DNA from: Knoxdaviesia capensis
Taxonomy: Eukaryota; Ascomycota; Sordariomycetes; Microascales; Gondwanamycetaceae
Assembly: GCA_001510575.1 (NCBI GenBank)
Contig: LNGK01000002.1
Span: forward strand, 2,406,144 to 2,470,143
Direction: 5' to 3'
Length of the DNA: 64,000 nt
Under the pieces are notes generated by a model. The model made no database searches and was not told the DNA's origin. It was given only the letters and a program-made list of their open reading frames with translations. Both the position numbers and the translations under genes were made by a program. Below, piece after piece: positions 26,060 through 35,219 of the stretch (position 1 is the stretch's first letter; every line of letters starts with the position of its first letter).

Positions 26060-26122
26060 ATAGTGACTAATAATATAGGTTGCGTAATCCTTCCTTCCTT
26101 CCTTAGGTGCTAGCCACTAACG
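26060..26122 (-). repeat. Outer end of the right LTR of H (largely spared by RIP)
   Basis: This copy matches 1-63 but keeps G and C where the left copy has A and T. CpA and TpG reappear from about 25.8 kb and are normal by about 26,030. Unique DNA starts at 26,123. The inner start of this LTR could not be fixed. Confidence 0.7.
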
Positions 26123-28212
26123 AGCACAGTAAATAGTAGACACCAGATTAACATTAACCCGGATTTCATTCACCCAGATTCGGTTTTAACATAGATTACA
26201 AATTTTCTCCACTTACTAGGCAAGTACGAGCATGTACAGTAGTTACCGAGGAGGTAGAGAACCACATATAGGTCGCGTGAGCTACTTCGACTCTCGCAGA
26301 TTTTTGGGGGTTTTCACTCGAACCTGCAAGTCTCAGAACATCTCGCTTAGGCACACGATTTCAGCGGGCGGCCTGCTTGTGAAATCAAATCCTCCTCGCC
26401 CCCGGCCATGTGCGTCCCGGATACAATTAAACCTGCGTGCTTCATGTACATGGAGGCAAGGTGACAGACGGACCTTAGCAGTGTGCAATGCAATCTTGCC
26501 TGCTTTGAAGCAACATTAATGTAAAATATCTATTTCTATAAACAAATAAGAAAGAATACTGTATATCTCTTGCATGCGTAGCATCGTTATAAAATTTTCT
26601 TCGGATATAAGAAGGGGCGGAAACCCTGGTCTTCTCGCATTCATCCTGTAGGGCCGTAAAGCGCCGATGGGGGCCTGCTCAGAAGAGAGCCGAGCACGGC
26701 ACGGTTGGGGCTTCCACTTTGGGGAAACGGGGAGCATGCCCCAGAAGCTTCCATGGAGTTGTGATGATGACTTGGAGAAATATGCACGAGGAATATGCAT
26801 ACCTTTATGTGTGCAGTTCAAAACTGACGATATTGAGCGTTGCCGGCCAATGCACTGGTGGGATTCAGTCCGAAACGATAGGTCGGACCTCTTACATGCC
26901 ACAACGATTTCAGTCGCGATAGCTATGAGCATAAGCTGTCAGTCTTCAGTGCCTGCTCGAAAATGGGGGCGCGGGACACATGGGTTCATGTGTTTAGACT
27001 GGGCTGGGACAGGCGCGGGAGATCTTCAACTCAAACACCAACAGCCCTTCCACTCTGGTTGTCGAACGGCGGCATCGCAGTTGTCTGGCAACTCTCATCC
27101 TGCAGAGGATCGTATGCATGCACTCACTGCACTCGTATATATGACTGCACCCTGTGTCCATCACCCAGTCGCTGTGCATCCATACTCACATCTCAAAACA
27201 AACCTCTGAGACATCCAGGCAGCAGCTTCACAGGCCAACAACCACCACGCCGCTCTCTTCGGCTCTGCGTTGCTGGGCCATCGATACTTGAAAAAACCGA
27301 ATTGTACACGTAGACCTGGGAATATCCAGAAGACAAAAAATCTAGAAGACCGAAAAAGTCGACGTTGAGCGTGTTTTCCGTAGCAACCGCATGAACAGCG
27401 AAACTGCGATCATTAACGGCGCTGTTAAGTAAACACACTAAATCCTCCAGATCTGGGAAGTTCGGGCCACTTGATTGGTTGAAAGACATTCCGGAGTGTG
27501 GTTGCACGCTACAACCTGGCAAAGCTTGAACAAGTTGTGGCTCTTCACTAATTGCCATGACTACCACCTACGGCAAAGCCGTATCAAAATGGATTGACAT
27601 GCTGGATATATAAAGATGTTGAACCAGGAGATTTGTTGAAGAGTTTTTATATTGATCTGGTTCTGATCATTGGACCTGCTGATCTTTCTCCACAACCTTT
27701 CCCATCAACCCTAACCCTAACGCCGTTCTCCAAATTACCTGCATCGGTAAACGCCCGCGAACTGTACCGCATATTACCCGCGAATCTACCACTGTTCTTC
27801 CACACCCCACCTTTGACGGCGTGATCCTCTCCTGGTTCGAGATTTCACGCTATCCCTCTTCCGATCACGGGCCAAAGTTTCCCAACTTTCTCCCCCGCCA
27901 AAATTCAACCACAACTTATCACCAAGATCCGCGTCCTCTCTCTATCTATCCAGGCCGCTCAAGGTTTCCTCTCTCTTTTCCTCTTATCAATTCCTTGCTC
28001 TAGATTCTGCGTCATTCATCTCTTCATACGAACCTGAAATTGCTCAACTGTCTTACCGTACCCACCTGTTTGCTCTCTCCGTTGAACATCTGTGCTGTTA
28101 CGCCATCATCTGGCATTTCCTGGACCCCCTTCGTTCTACACCTATCAGGAAGTCGAACGGTGCTGCTTGCCGCCTAAACTCAACTTCCATCCTCCCCGCA
28201 AATCAACTCACT
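26123..28212. other. Gene-free stretch between the retroelement nest and igo1
   Basis: Base composition is normal from the first bases. Open frames occur (for example 26,667-27,209 on + and 27,193-27,567 on -) but match nothing I recognise and have no supporting gene context. From about 27,620 to 28,210 the plus strand is pyrimidine-rich, typical of a fungal promoter and 5' leader of the following gene. Confidence 0.6.
27707..27720 (+). promoter_or_regulatory. Telo-box-like motif AACCCTAACCCTAA upstream of igo1
   Basis: Two and a third telomere-type units lie about 490 bp upstream of the igo1 start. It is far too short to be a telomere. In fungi and plants short AACCCTA boxes occur in promoters as binding sites for telobox/Myb-type proteins. 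A role here is inferred only. Confidence 0.3.
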
Positions 28213-28806
28213 ATGAATCCCCACCAGAAGAACAAGGTCGACACCAAGGTGAGTCACAATCGTCCGAATCGTGGGTTACGAGGCTCTGCGATGTACTGCT
28301 GTCACGAATCTCATTAGCCGCTCCTCTCAACCTTCCCCAAACCGACGATGTTTCGCCGTGAAACCTGTAACGCCAGGAGATCATGTTGCTAACGAACTGC
28401 TCTCTTTCAATTTCCACAGTCCCTCTCGCCCGAGGAACTGCGTCTGTTCCGCCTCTACGGCAAGCTGCCCTCCCGCTCCGACCACTTCGCTAAACACCTC
28501 AAGGACCGCAAGTACTTCGACTCGGGCGACTACGCCCTGTCCAAGGCCGGCAAGGCCAACAGCGTCGACACCGGATCGGTCGGCTCCCAGCACCCCGTCC
28601 CCGAGAACATCCCCCACATTTCCGGCACTCCGGCCGGCCTGTTCGCAAACCCTACGCTCAAACATGCCGGCATCTCCGCCAACCCCCCCTCTGCCAGCCC
28701 CGTCAAGGAGAGCAGCTTGAACAAGGGCACAACGGCCGACGAGATTGATAAGGAGAACGATGCTGTTGTCCCTCCCCCGACCGAGCAGATCCCCATCCGG
28801 AGATGA
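28213..28806 (+). CDS. igo1: Endosulfine-family protein (Igo1/ENSA type)
   Basis: Two exons, 28,213-28,248 and 28,420-28,806, give 140 residues. The intron has a GTGAGT donor, a GCTAAC branch site at 28,388 and a CAG acceptor. The first exon codes only MNPHQKNKVDTK, usual for fungal members. The protein then reads LSPEELRLFRLYGKLPSRSD and reaches the family hallmark FDSGDY at residues 45-50. In yeast Igo1/2 and animal ENSA/ARPP19 the Ser of this motif (S47 here) is phosphorylated by the Rim15/Greatwall kinase, and the protein then inhibits PP2A-B55. That couples nutrient state to quiescence and mitotic entry, in cytoplasm and nucleus. The remaining tail is Pro/Ser-rich and probably disordered. 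Length is normal. It faces MYG1 tail to tail. Identification is firm. Confidence 0.93.
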
Positions 28807-29705
28807 TTCTTGTCTCCTGCACGCAACCCTCGGCTCTTGTGGCTTTCCGTCTCGCCGGGCTGTTTTCCTTTTCGGGCTGGCTTGGGTCCGTTTGAGACAC
28901 TGAAAGATACCTTCTTTCTGACCAACGGCGGACTCGATGCTAGCCTGATTGCACAAATTGCATTGCCAGCCAGCGCGAGATGTTCTTGTTTCTTTGGACT
29001 GCGGGGGATTTTCTTCTCTGTGAGGGGTTAGGTCTCTGCCTTTACGATTTCTTTTAACGATTGCTGAAATTCCTCTTGTTTGCTATGTCTTCATGGGCGT
29101 TTGAATTTTTTTGATTTGATTTGCTGTTCTTTCTTGTGTCTCCGTTCCCAGTTTAACGGGCTTTTCGAAATATGCTCTCTCTTCTGCCAAAAAGAAGACG
29201 TCTCTGCTCTATATTATAGTCCTTTTTCATGTTACCTTGGTTTTATTTGCCTCGTTTTTTTTTGTTTGTGCTACGGGTTGCTTGACTTGCCGTTTCATTT
29301 GGTACTGTATCGTACGATTGAGTTTATTTCTGGTAATTGATAGTATACAGTATTTTCTACACGTTCCACACGCCTATCTTGTATGTGAACCTCGCACTTT
29401 ACTCTGGTTGGTGGACGAGGCCATCTCTCCAGATGGCCATGAGCGGGCGTGTGGTGTCTTGCAGGGTGTTGATATCGGCGTTCAGAAAGATTGGACTCGC
29501 TTGAACGCACGCAAGGTTTTGTTGACCAAATCCGGAGTCATGTACTATGCTCAGGGGAAAGTTAAGTTCATTAAATTCATTGACTTTTGATTTCTAAATA
29601 GAACTGTGCAGTGCCCGTAACCAACCATGTTCCAGCCTGTAAAGAACCCCCCGTTCACATGGACATCTGCTGTCCATTCACATGGACATCTGCTGTCCTG
29701 TCCTT
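28807..29705. other. Convergent intergenic region igo1/MYG1
   Basis: This stretch holds the 3' ends of both genes. It is T-rich on the plus strand up to about 29,350, in keeping with the igo1 3' UTR. The open frames seen are Cys/Phe/Leu-rich by-products of that composition. Confidence 0.6.
29654..29698. repeat. 22-bp direct repeat just past the MYG1 stop
   Basis: TTCACATGGACATCTGCTGT plus CC occurs at 29,654-29,675 and again, exact, at 29,677-29,698, with one base between. It begins 8 bp beyond the MYG1 stop codon and so lies in its 3' UTR. Confidence 0.9.
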
Positions 29706-30776
29706 TCACTCAAGAGCCTTCTGGGCCATCGCTAGAGCTCCCTCGAAGGTGTTGTTTCCTCCAATGAAACCGGCAGCGTGAACAAACACACACCCGGGGA
29801 TGGACGAGATGGCATCCAGCTCGGCATCCCGGAACCCGCGCCACGCTTCGGGGAGCGGCTTACGGCTAGTAAACGAGTCCTTGTCGACGGGGACGGTCTG
29901 CACTCTCCACTTGGAGCCCGGGCCGGGCTTCTCCGGGTACAGCACGTACAGGACCGACGCGGTGTTGTTTTCGAGGCTGTACAGGTGGTCCTTCCACGGG
30001 GCCGACTGCGACTCGAACACCATGATGCGGCCCGCGGCGTCGTACTTGGTCCGCGCGTCAAACGCCGCCTGCACGACTTCGCGCGCCGGCATCCACGCCG
30101 AGCAGTAGTACGCCAGCTCGCGGTCGAACTCCTCGCCGATGCGGCGGCTGGCGGTCTCGAAGCGGGCGTCCTCGGCGGCCTGGGCGGCCACGCGGTCGGC
30201 AATGACGGGGTCGTTCCAGTTGGCGTTCAGGCGGCCGACCATGGCGCCGAGCGTGAAGCCGCCCTCTTGGAAGCGCTTCTCGATGCCGGCGGCGCTCAGC
30301 GCCGCGCCGTCATACACCGAGATGCCGTTGTCGTGGGCGTCCAGCGCCTCAATGAACGATGCGTACAGCTTGGGCCACAGCGTGGCGACGCGCGCATCCT
30401 CCTCGGCCGCGGACAGCTCCTGGGCGATCAGCGCGCGGCCAAAGTGCATGAACACCAGCCCGGCGCTCGACAGCTTGGTCGGGCGGTCCGGGAACGTGGT
30501 GGTGAAGCCGCGCTGGTGGTGGTCGTAGCGGTTGCGCGCGGCGTCGTACTCGCCGCCCACGTCGACCACGGTGTGGCACGTGGCCAGCACGTCGGCGTCC
30601 CGCGTGCGCACAAGCTTGGCGGCGCTGTACGTCGGCAGCCGCCGCAGCATGTGCACGGCCAGCGCCTCGTCGGCGTGGAAGTGGCCGTTGTGGGTGCCGA
30701 TGGTGATGGTCTCGTCGGTGGTCATTTTGATGCGTTTGGATGCACTTTCAGCCATTCTGGTTAAGGCCCGAAACAT
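29706..30776 (-). CDS. MYG1: MYG1-family DHH-like exonuclease (UPF0160)
   Basis: A single exon of 356 residues, close to the usual length of the family. MYG1 proteins are metal-dependent 3'-5' RNA exonucleases of the DHH-like fold, found in nucleus and mitochondria, where they process ribosomal and messenger RNA precursors. Visible landmarks are IGTHNGHFHADEALA (residues 26-40), with the His and Asp metal ligands; VVDVGGEYD (71-79); YDHHQRGF (85-92), the DHH motif; and EALDAHDNG (144-152). The N-terminus MFRALTRMAESASKR is basic, without acidic residues before position 10, and could be a mitochondrial presequence; Met8 and Met18 are alternative starts, Met18 giving a form without it. No intron is apparent. 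It is divergent to iec3 and convergent to igo1. The catalytic residues are all present. Confidence 0.95.
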   Translation of the reverse strand: MFRALTRMAESASKRIKMTTDETITIGTHNGHFHADEALAVHMLRRLPTYSAAKLVRTRDADVLATCHTVVDVGGEYDAARNRYDHHQRGFTTTFPDRPTKLSSAGLVFMHFGRALIAQELSAAEEDARVATLWPKLYASFIEALDAHDNGISVYDGAALSAAGIEKRFQEGGFTLGAMVGRLNANWNDPVIADRVAAQAAEDARFETASRRIGEEFDRELAYYCSAWMPAREVVQAAFDARTKYDAAGRIMVFESQSAPWKDHLYSLENNTASVLYVLYPEKPGPGSKWRVQTVPVDKDSFTSRKPLPEAWRGFRDAELDAISSIPGCVFVHAAGFIGGNNTFEGALAMAQKALE

Positions 30777-31493
30777 TCAGAGGGGAGAGGGAAATAAGTA
30801 ACGAGGGGAAGGGGCTGAGGAAAGAGATATAGAAAAAATATAATCCAATGGTCAGGCTCCAATTTTTCCTTGTATCTGTTTGTTATTCAGATCGGGCAAA
30901 TCTCTGTTCAAGCTTGCAGCTGTTCTGCAATCCTTTGCCGGCGCCCACCAAAACTCCAAACCTCAAATGGGCCTTTAGTATTGACGCAGGTCAACTCTCC
31001 CAAGCCCAGACATCACGTGTACTGGTAACCCTAAATGCGAAACAGCAACCCTTATGCACCTTACTCAGCTGTCGCGACTTATGAGTGAGCGTCAGTCGTG
31101 TTTTTCCCATTACTTTTTTTGGGTTACGGATCAAGAAGTTTATTCAAGACCAGCTTTTTGTTCTCCTTTCAATTCCGTCTCCTATCTATCCATCTTGACA
31201 CACTCTTTTTTCCATCAACATCTCTTCCCTCCCAAATTCATCATCTGCGCTCTTTTTAAAAATTCAATTCCCTCTCCGTCCTTCACGCCACAACAATTAC
31301 GTTTTACCCCTTGGATCTCGGTATAAGTGCTAACCGATCGACTTCTTCGAGCGCCTACTCCGGGTTCTCACTGGCCTCCATCTCTGGGATATTATACTAC
31401 GCATTCTTTTCCATTCCACCGACCATCAAGGATTAACCCGATCAAACATTCACCAACCCGCCCTTTGTACCGTCAGATATTGTGGTTCTCGCC
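30777..31493. promoter_or_regulatory. Divergent promoter region MYG1/iec3
   Basis: These 717 bp separate two start codons. TCACGTG at 31,013-31,019 is a bHLH-type (Cbf1-like) site. CCAAT at 30,845-30,849 could bind the HAP complex, about 70 bp upstream of the MYG1 start. From about 31,140 to 31,490 the plus strand is pyrimidine-rich, as expected for the iec3 leader. Motif function is inferred. Confidence 0.5.
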
Positions 31494-32707
31494 ATGGCTG
31501 ACGAGGCTGAGGACCAGGTCCTCATCAAGAATGAGGCTGGCGACTCCAAGCACGACGATGCCAACACGCCGACTGTCGAGCCGAAGCCGACATACCGATC
31601 ATGGAAGAAGAAGTTCAAGAAGATGAAGATTGTGTTTGATAGCAAGATGCAAGAGAGCCGTGATCTCCATCGATCAGAACAGGAGGGCCTTGCGACATTG
31701 GCACGACTCAAAATTGAGAACGAGTATGTCCATCCAACCCCTTTTGTCCTTACTGAGACGATGACTCGGCTTACTGACCAAATTGACTGTTCCAACGCTC
31801 CAGCCGTATACTTGACATTCTGGTGGATGTTAACAAAACCCCTCAGATCCCCGCGTCGCGACGAATCGATGTCAGCCTCGACCCGCCTTCAGACCCCAAG
31901 AAAGTCGCCATCGACGTGGACCTGGTCCCAGAGGAAGACCGGTTGTCGTATGAGCGCTCATACAAGAGCCTTCTAGAGTCGGTGTCATACCAAACCTACG
32001 AAGATGCCAAAGAAGAGTCCCCGTCACTGGTCGACCACCTTGAGGCTTTCGCCGGAGAAGCCCATGCCTCGTCGTTCCTGACGGCCGATGATCTCGACAA
32101 CTACCTGTACGAGCTGGACAAGCAGCTGGGTGTGGACATGTTCCCGACCATGGCCCCGGCGGCGAAGGACGGATACAACCCCAACCCCACCGCCCAAGAT
32201 TTCGCTCTCCGCAATGTGAACAGCGAGTACAACTGGCTGCGACGCCACGAGCCCAAGGTGCTCGTGGAGGGCGGCGGCGGCGGCGGCGGTGGAGCGGCAG
32301 CCAGTGCGGCCCACGACGACGAAGACACCCCCGTCAAGCCCAAATCGTCGAAGGTGGCCACGTCCAAGGCCGACTCCGCTCCGGCACCGGCTGCGTCCAA
32401 GTCGGCCGCCGCGCGCAAGCGATCGGCATCGAAACGCGACGAGGCCGAGGAAGACGCGGAAGAGGAATTTGCGCGGCCGGCTAAGAAGCCCCGCAAGTCC
32501 GCCTCTGCGGCGTCCAAGCCCACCCCGGCGTCGGGATCTGGCGATGAAGAAAGCACGAGTGCGCTGAAGATCAAGACGGCGACGCCCAGTGCGAACTCCA
32601 AGGCGAAGAAGAAGCGCAAGAGCGATAGCGCGGATGGCGCGACTACGCCGACGTCGGCGACCTCGCGGAAGGCGAAGCGGGATTCGATGTCGATGGTGGA
32701 AGACTAA
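31494..32707 (+). CDS. iec3: INO80 chromatin-remodelling complex subunit Iec3
   Basis: Two exons, 31,494-31,723 and 31,804-32,707, give 377 residues. The intron has a GTATGT donor, an ACTGAC branch site at 31,773 and a CAG acceptor, and splits an Asp codon. The ATG sits in a good context (GCCATGG). Residues 33-93 carry the Iec3 family signature: YRSWKKKFKKMKIVFD, a helix of charged residues, then ENDRILDILVDVNKTPQIP across the splice, which confirms the junction. In Schizosaccharomyces pombe Iec3 is a subunit of the INO80 nucleosome remodeller. The C-terminal part is a disordered tail with eight Gly (233-240), Ala/Ser/Pro stretches and several Lys/Arg clusters (KKPRK, KAKKKRKS) that can serve as nuclear signals. 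Identification rests on the N-terminal domain; the tail is not conserved. Confidence 0.88.
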
Positions 32708-33437
32708 ATACCCTACGTGCTTAACGGTTTGAATAACGAAGGTGGCATATGGGGTTGATGAAGATGGGGGTGGCATTATATGGGAGAGCTTGCAGCCAAG
32801 TAAATATTCTGGGCTTTATTTGGCGGTAGTGGTTGGTGGTGTTCTTCATGTACAATTATTCCGTGGCGTTGACATTGCTTTTCAGGCCCTTTGTGAGCTG
32901 GTTGCGTATACTGGCTGGATATTGGGGGGTTTGCAGATTTCTAGAATGAACCAGCTTGGTTTTTGATTTCAAGATTATCTTTCTCTCTCATCGTTGGGCA
33001 ATGGCCATCGATTCGTGGCCGTTGAACATTTCGGATGCCAGAAGTATGATGCTCCCGGCTTGACTCGGTACATCACAACACAGCTGGATTCATTCAAGTT
33101 TATTTTTTTGGGTTCATTTTCATAATCCACATCTATACAAGCTCGCCAACGAGTGGACCAAAAAGAAGTTCATGCGTATATACATCTCCAGATATTTTAG
33201 GACATACTCTCAGCCGAAGCAACTGCCGCATATCAGAACCGATGGAAAAGAAAAGACTTATCCCACACACAAAGAGAGAAAAACTTATCGGAGACAGAGC
33301 TGGCCTCAGAAAGGAAGGGAACCCACAATGACGATGCCGATTATGTACACCCAAGGACAAAAAAGAACAGGACCGCCTGAGGAGGGGAAACAAAAGACAG
33401 GAAAGAAAAAAGCAGCCGGAAAAATCTCCGAGACTCT
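32708..33437. other. Convergent intergenic region iec3/idpA
   Basis: Only the 3' flanks of the two genes. Open frames at 33,133-33,393 and 33,172-33,441 overlap each other on opposite strands and resemble no protein I know. Confidence 0.6.
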
Positions 33438-35111
33438 CTAGTCCTTCTTGAGGATCTGCTTGAGACGGCTCTCAACACCGGCCATGTACTCGCCGGTGAG
33501 CACGTAGTCCTTGCGCTCCTTCTTGCCGCAGGCCAGCGCGAGGTCCTTGGTCATGATGCTGTCGAGGTTGACGGTGTCGATGCAGGCGCGCTCGAGGTTC
33601 TCGGCGAACTGCACCACGTCGGGGGTGTCGTCGAGGCGGCCGCGCTGGGCGAGGCCGCGCGTCCAGGCGAAGATCGAGGCGATCGGGTTCGTCGACGTCT
33701 CCTTGCCCTTCTGGTGCTCGCGGTAGTGGCGCGTCACGGTGCCGTGGGCGGCCTCGGACTCGAAGGTCTTGCCGTCGGGGGTCACCAGCACCGAGGTCAT
33801 CAGGCCCAGCGAGCCGAAGCCCTGGGCGACGATGTCGGACTGGACGTCTCCGTCATAGTCTGGGGGCGGAGAGGGGTGAAAGTTAGTAGAGGTCATGGGG
33901 GGAAGGGGGCTACCCGATGCAGTGCCAGATGGGGGACATACTCTTCAGGGCCATGATGTAGCCACCGGAGCTCTTGATCATCTGGGCCACCATATCGTCG
34001 ATGAGACGGTGCTCATACCAGATACCCTTGGCCTCAAAGTCCTTCTTGTACTGCGACTCGTACAGCTCCTGGAAGATATCCTTGAAGCGGCCATCGTAGC
34101 GCTTGAGGATGGTGTTCTTGGTGCTCATGTACAGCGGGAGCTCCTTGGTCAGGGCCAGACGGAACGAGGCGTGGGCGAAGCCGGTAATCGACTCGTCGGT
34201 GTTGTACTGGGCCTGGGCAACGCCACCGCCGTTCTTGAACTGGTACACCTCGATGTCCTGGGGCTGGCCGCCGTCGGGGGTGTAGGTCAGAGTCAGTTTT
34301 CCAGGGCCGGGGATGACGAGGTCCTTGGCGCGGTACTGGTCGCCAAAGGCATGGCGGCCGATGATGATGGGCTTCTCCCAGCCGGGCACGAGACGAGGGA
34401 TGCGCGGGATGACAATCGGCTCGCGGAACACGGTTCCACCAAGAGCGTTTCGGATTGTGCCGTTTGGCGACAGCCACACTGCAGGAGAGCAAACGGGAGG
34501 GGTTAGCGCAAAGTAGAAAAAGCGAAGGAGAAAAAAAAAAAGAAAACACAGCATAATCCCGCCGGACATATTCAGAGTTTTTCCCAACGAGGGGTGGGTA
34601 CATCCATGATGGCGGAACTCTGGAGCTGCGGCTGAGACATGCAGTTTGCCGCTGGCACCAGACATCCACAGCATCAGGGGAGAAGGAGACAATTGCTCGG
34701 GTACATACTCTGCTTAAGGTTGAATTCCTTCACACGGCCCTCGTCAGGCGTAATGGTGGCACACTTCACGCCGACCGAGTACTTCTTGATGGCCTCAGCC
34801 GCATCCAGCGTGACCTTGTCGCTGGTGGCGTCACGGTGCTCCAGGCCCAGGTCGTAGTACTTCAGGTCGATGTCCAGGTACGGCTCGATGAACTTGTCCT
34901 TGATGTTCTGCCAGATGATGCGGGTCATCTCGTCGCCGTCCAGCTCCACCACGGGGTTCCTGACCTTGATCTTGCCGGAAGAGGTGGCGAGCGATCGGCG
35001 GCTGTGGCGCTGGATGAAGGGCGAGAGCGCCGCCGAAGCCGGCCGCGCGGAAGCGGCGAGCGTGCCTGCGGGGCGCATGGCCAGGGTCCGGAGGCAGGGT
35101 GACGAGCTCAT
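33438..35111 (-). CDS. idpA: NADP-dependent isocitrate dehydrogenase, mitochondrial type
   Basis: Three exons, 35,111-34,709, 34,478-33,942 and 33,859-33,438, give 453 residues. It converts isocitrate to 2-oxoglutarate with production of NADPH. Both introns (230 and 82 bp) have GTATGT donors and CTAAC branch sites, and splice to KQ-MWLSPNGTIRN and ALK-NYDGDVQ, both canonical. Residues 1-46 are Arg/Ser/Ala-rich without acidic residues, a typical mitochondrial presequence, with RRS-LATSS as a likely cleavage area. The enzyme proper starts KIKVRNPVVELDGDEMTRII. The isocitrate/isopropylmalate dehydrogenase signature spans 314-334 (NYDGDVQSDIVAQGFGSLGL), and the NADP-binding AAHGTVTRHYREHQKGKETS follows. 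The C-terminus ILKKD lacks a peroxisomal PTS1 signal. The frame is open upstream to 35,261 but without another ATG, so the start is firm. Confidence 0.96.
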
Positions 35112-35183
35112 GGTGAAGTGTCGTGGGAGTGAGGCGAGAGAGGTGCAGGTCGAGGAGGCGTGGAACGTGGCGGAATACGGAGA

Positions 35184-35219
35184 ATCGGTGGATCGGTCGA
35201 TCGGTCGGTCGGTCGGCGG
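35184..35219 (-). repeat. CCGA-type tandem repeat in the idpA leader
   Basis: The plus strand reads GGTGGATCGGTCGATCGGTC and continues as GGTCGGTCGG. On the idpA strand this is a run of CCGA/CCGAT units 75-110 bp upstream of the start codon, probably in the promoter or 5' UTR. Confidence 0.7.

Larger units (their letters stand above)
1..26122 (-). mobile_element. Host LTR retrotransposon H (Ty3/gypsy type, RIP-inactivated, interrupted by two other elements)
   Basis: This is a dead retrotransposon coded on the minus strand. From right to left I can read a Gag-like frame (about 24.8-24.3 kb), reverse transcriptase (12,562-11,654), RNase H (about 1,800-1,450) and integrase (about 1,150-400). 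A purine tract and an LTR end follow at the left edge. RT and RNase H lying before integrase is the Ty3/gypsy order. Without the E1 and E2 insertions the element is about 6.4 kb, normal for the group. A 63-bp terminal repeat (1-63 and 26,060-26,122) is the visible part of its LTRs; the left LTR begins outside the window, so no target duplication can be seen. All frames carry many TAA/TAG stops of the kind made from CAA, CAG and TGG by C-to-T or G-to-A change. It cannot code for working proteins. Confidence 0.82.

Noticed and set aside
26667..27567. Open frames of 180 (+), 116 (+) and 124 (-) codons left of igo1
   Set aside because: They overlap on both strands, have no known motifs and lack the GC-rich third positions of the real genes nearby.
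27707..27720. Telomere or interstitial telomeric repeat
   Set aside because: Only a little over two units, in ordinary upstream DNA; listed as a possible promoter motif instead.
27830..27845. GGTTCGAGAT, resembling a tRNA B box
   Set aside because: No A box, anticodon arm or acceptor stem fits around it.
31482..31493. Earlier start for Iec3
   Set aside because: The codon at 31,482 is GTG; the ATG at 31,494 is in good context and gives the expected short acidic N-terminus.
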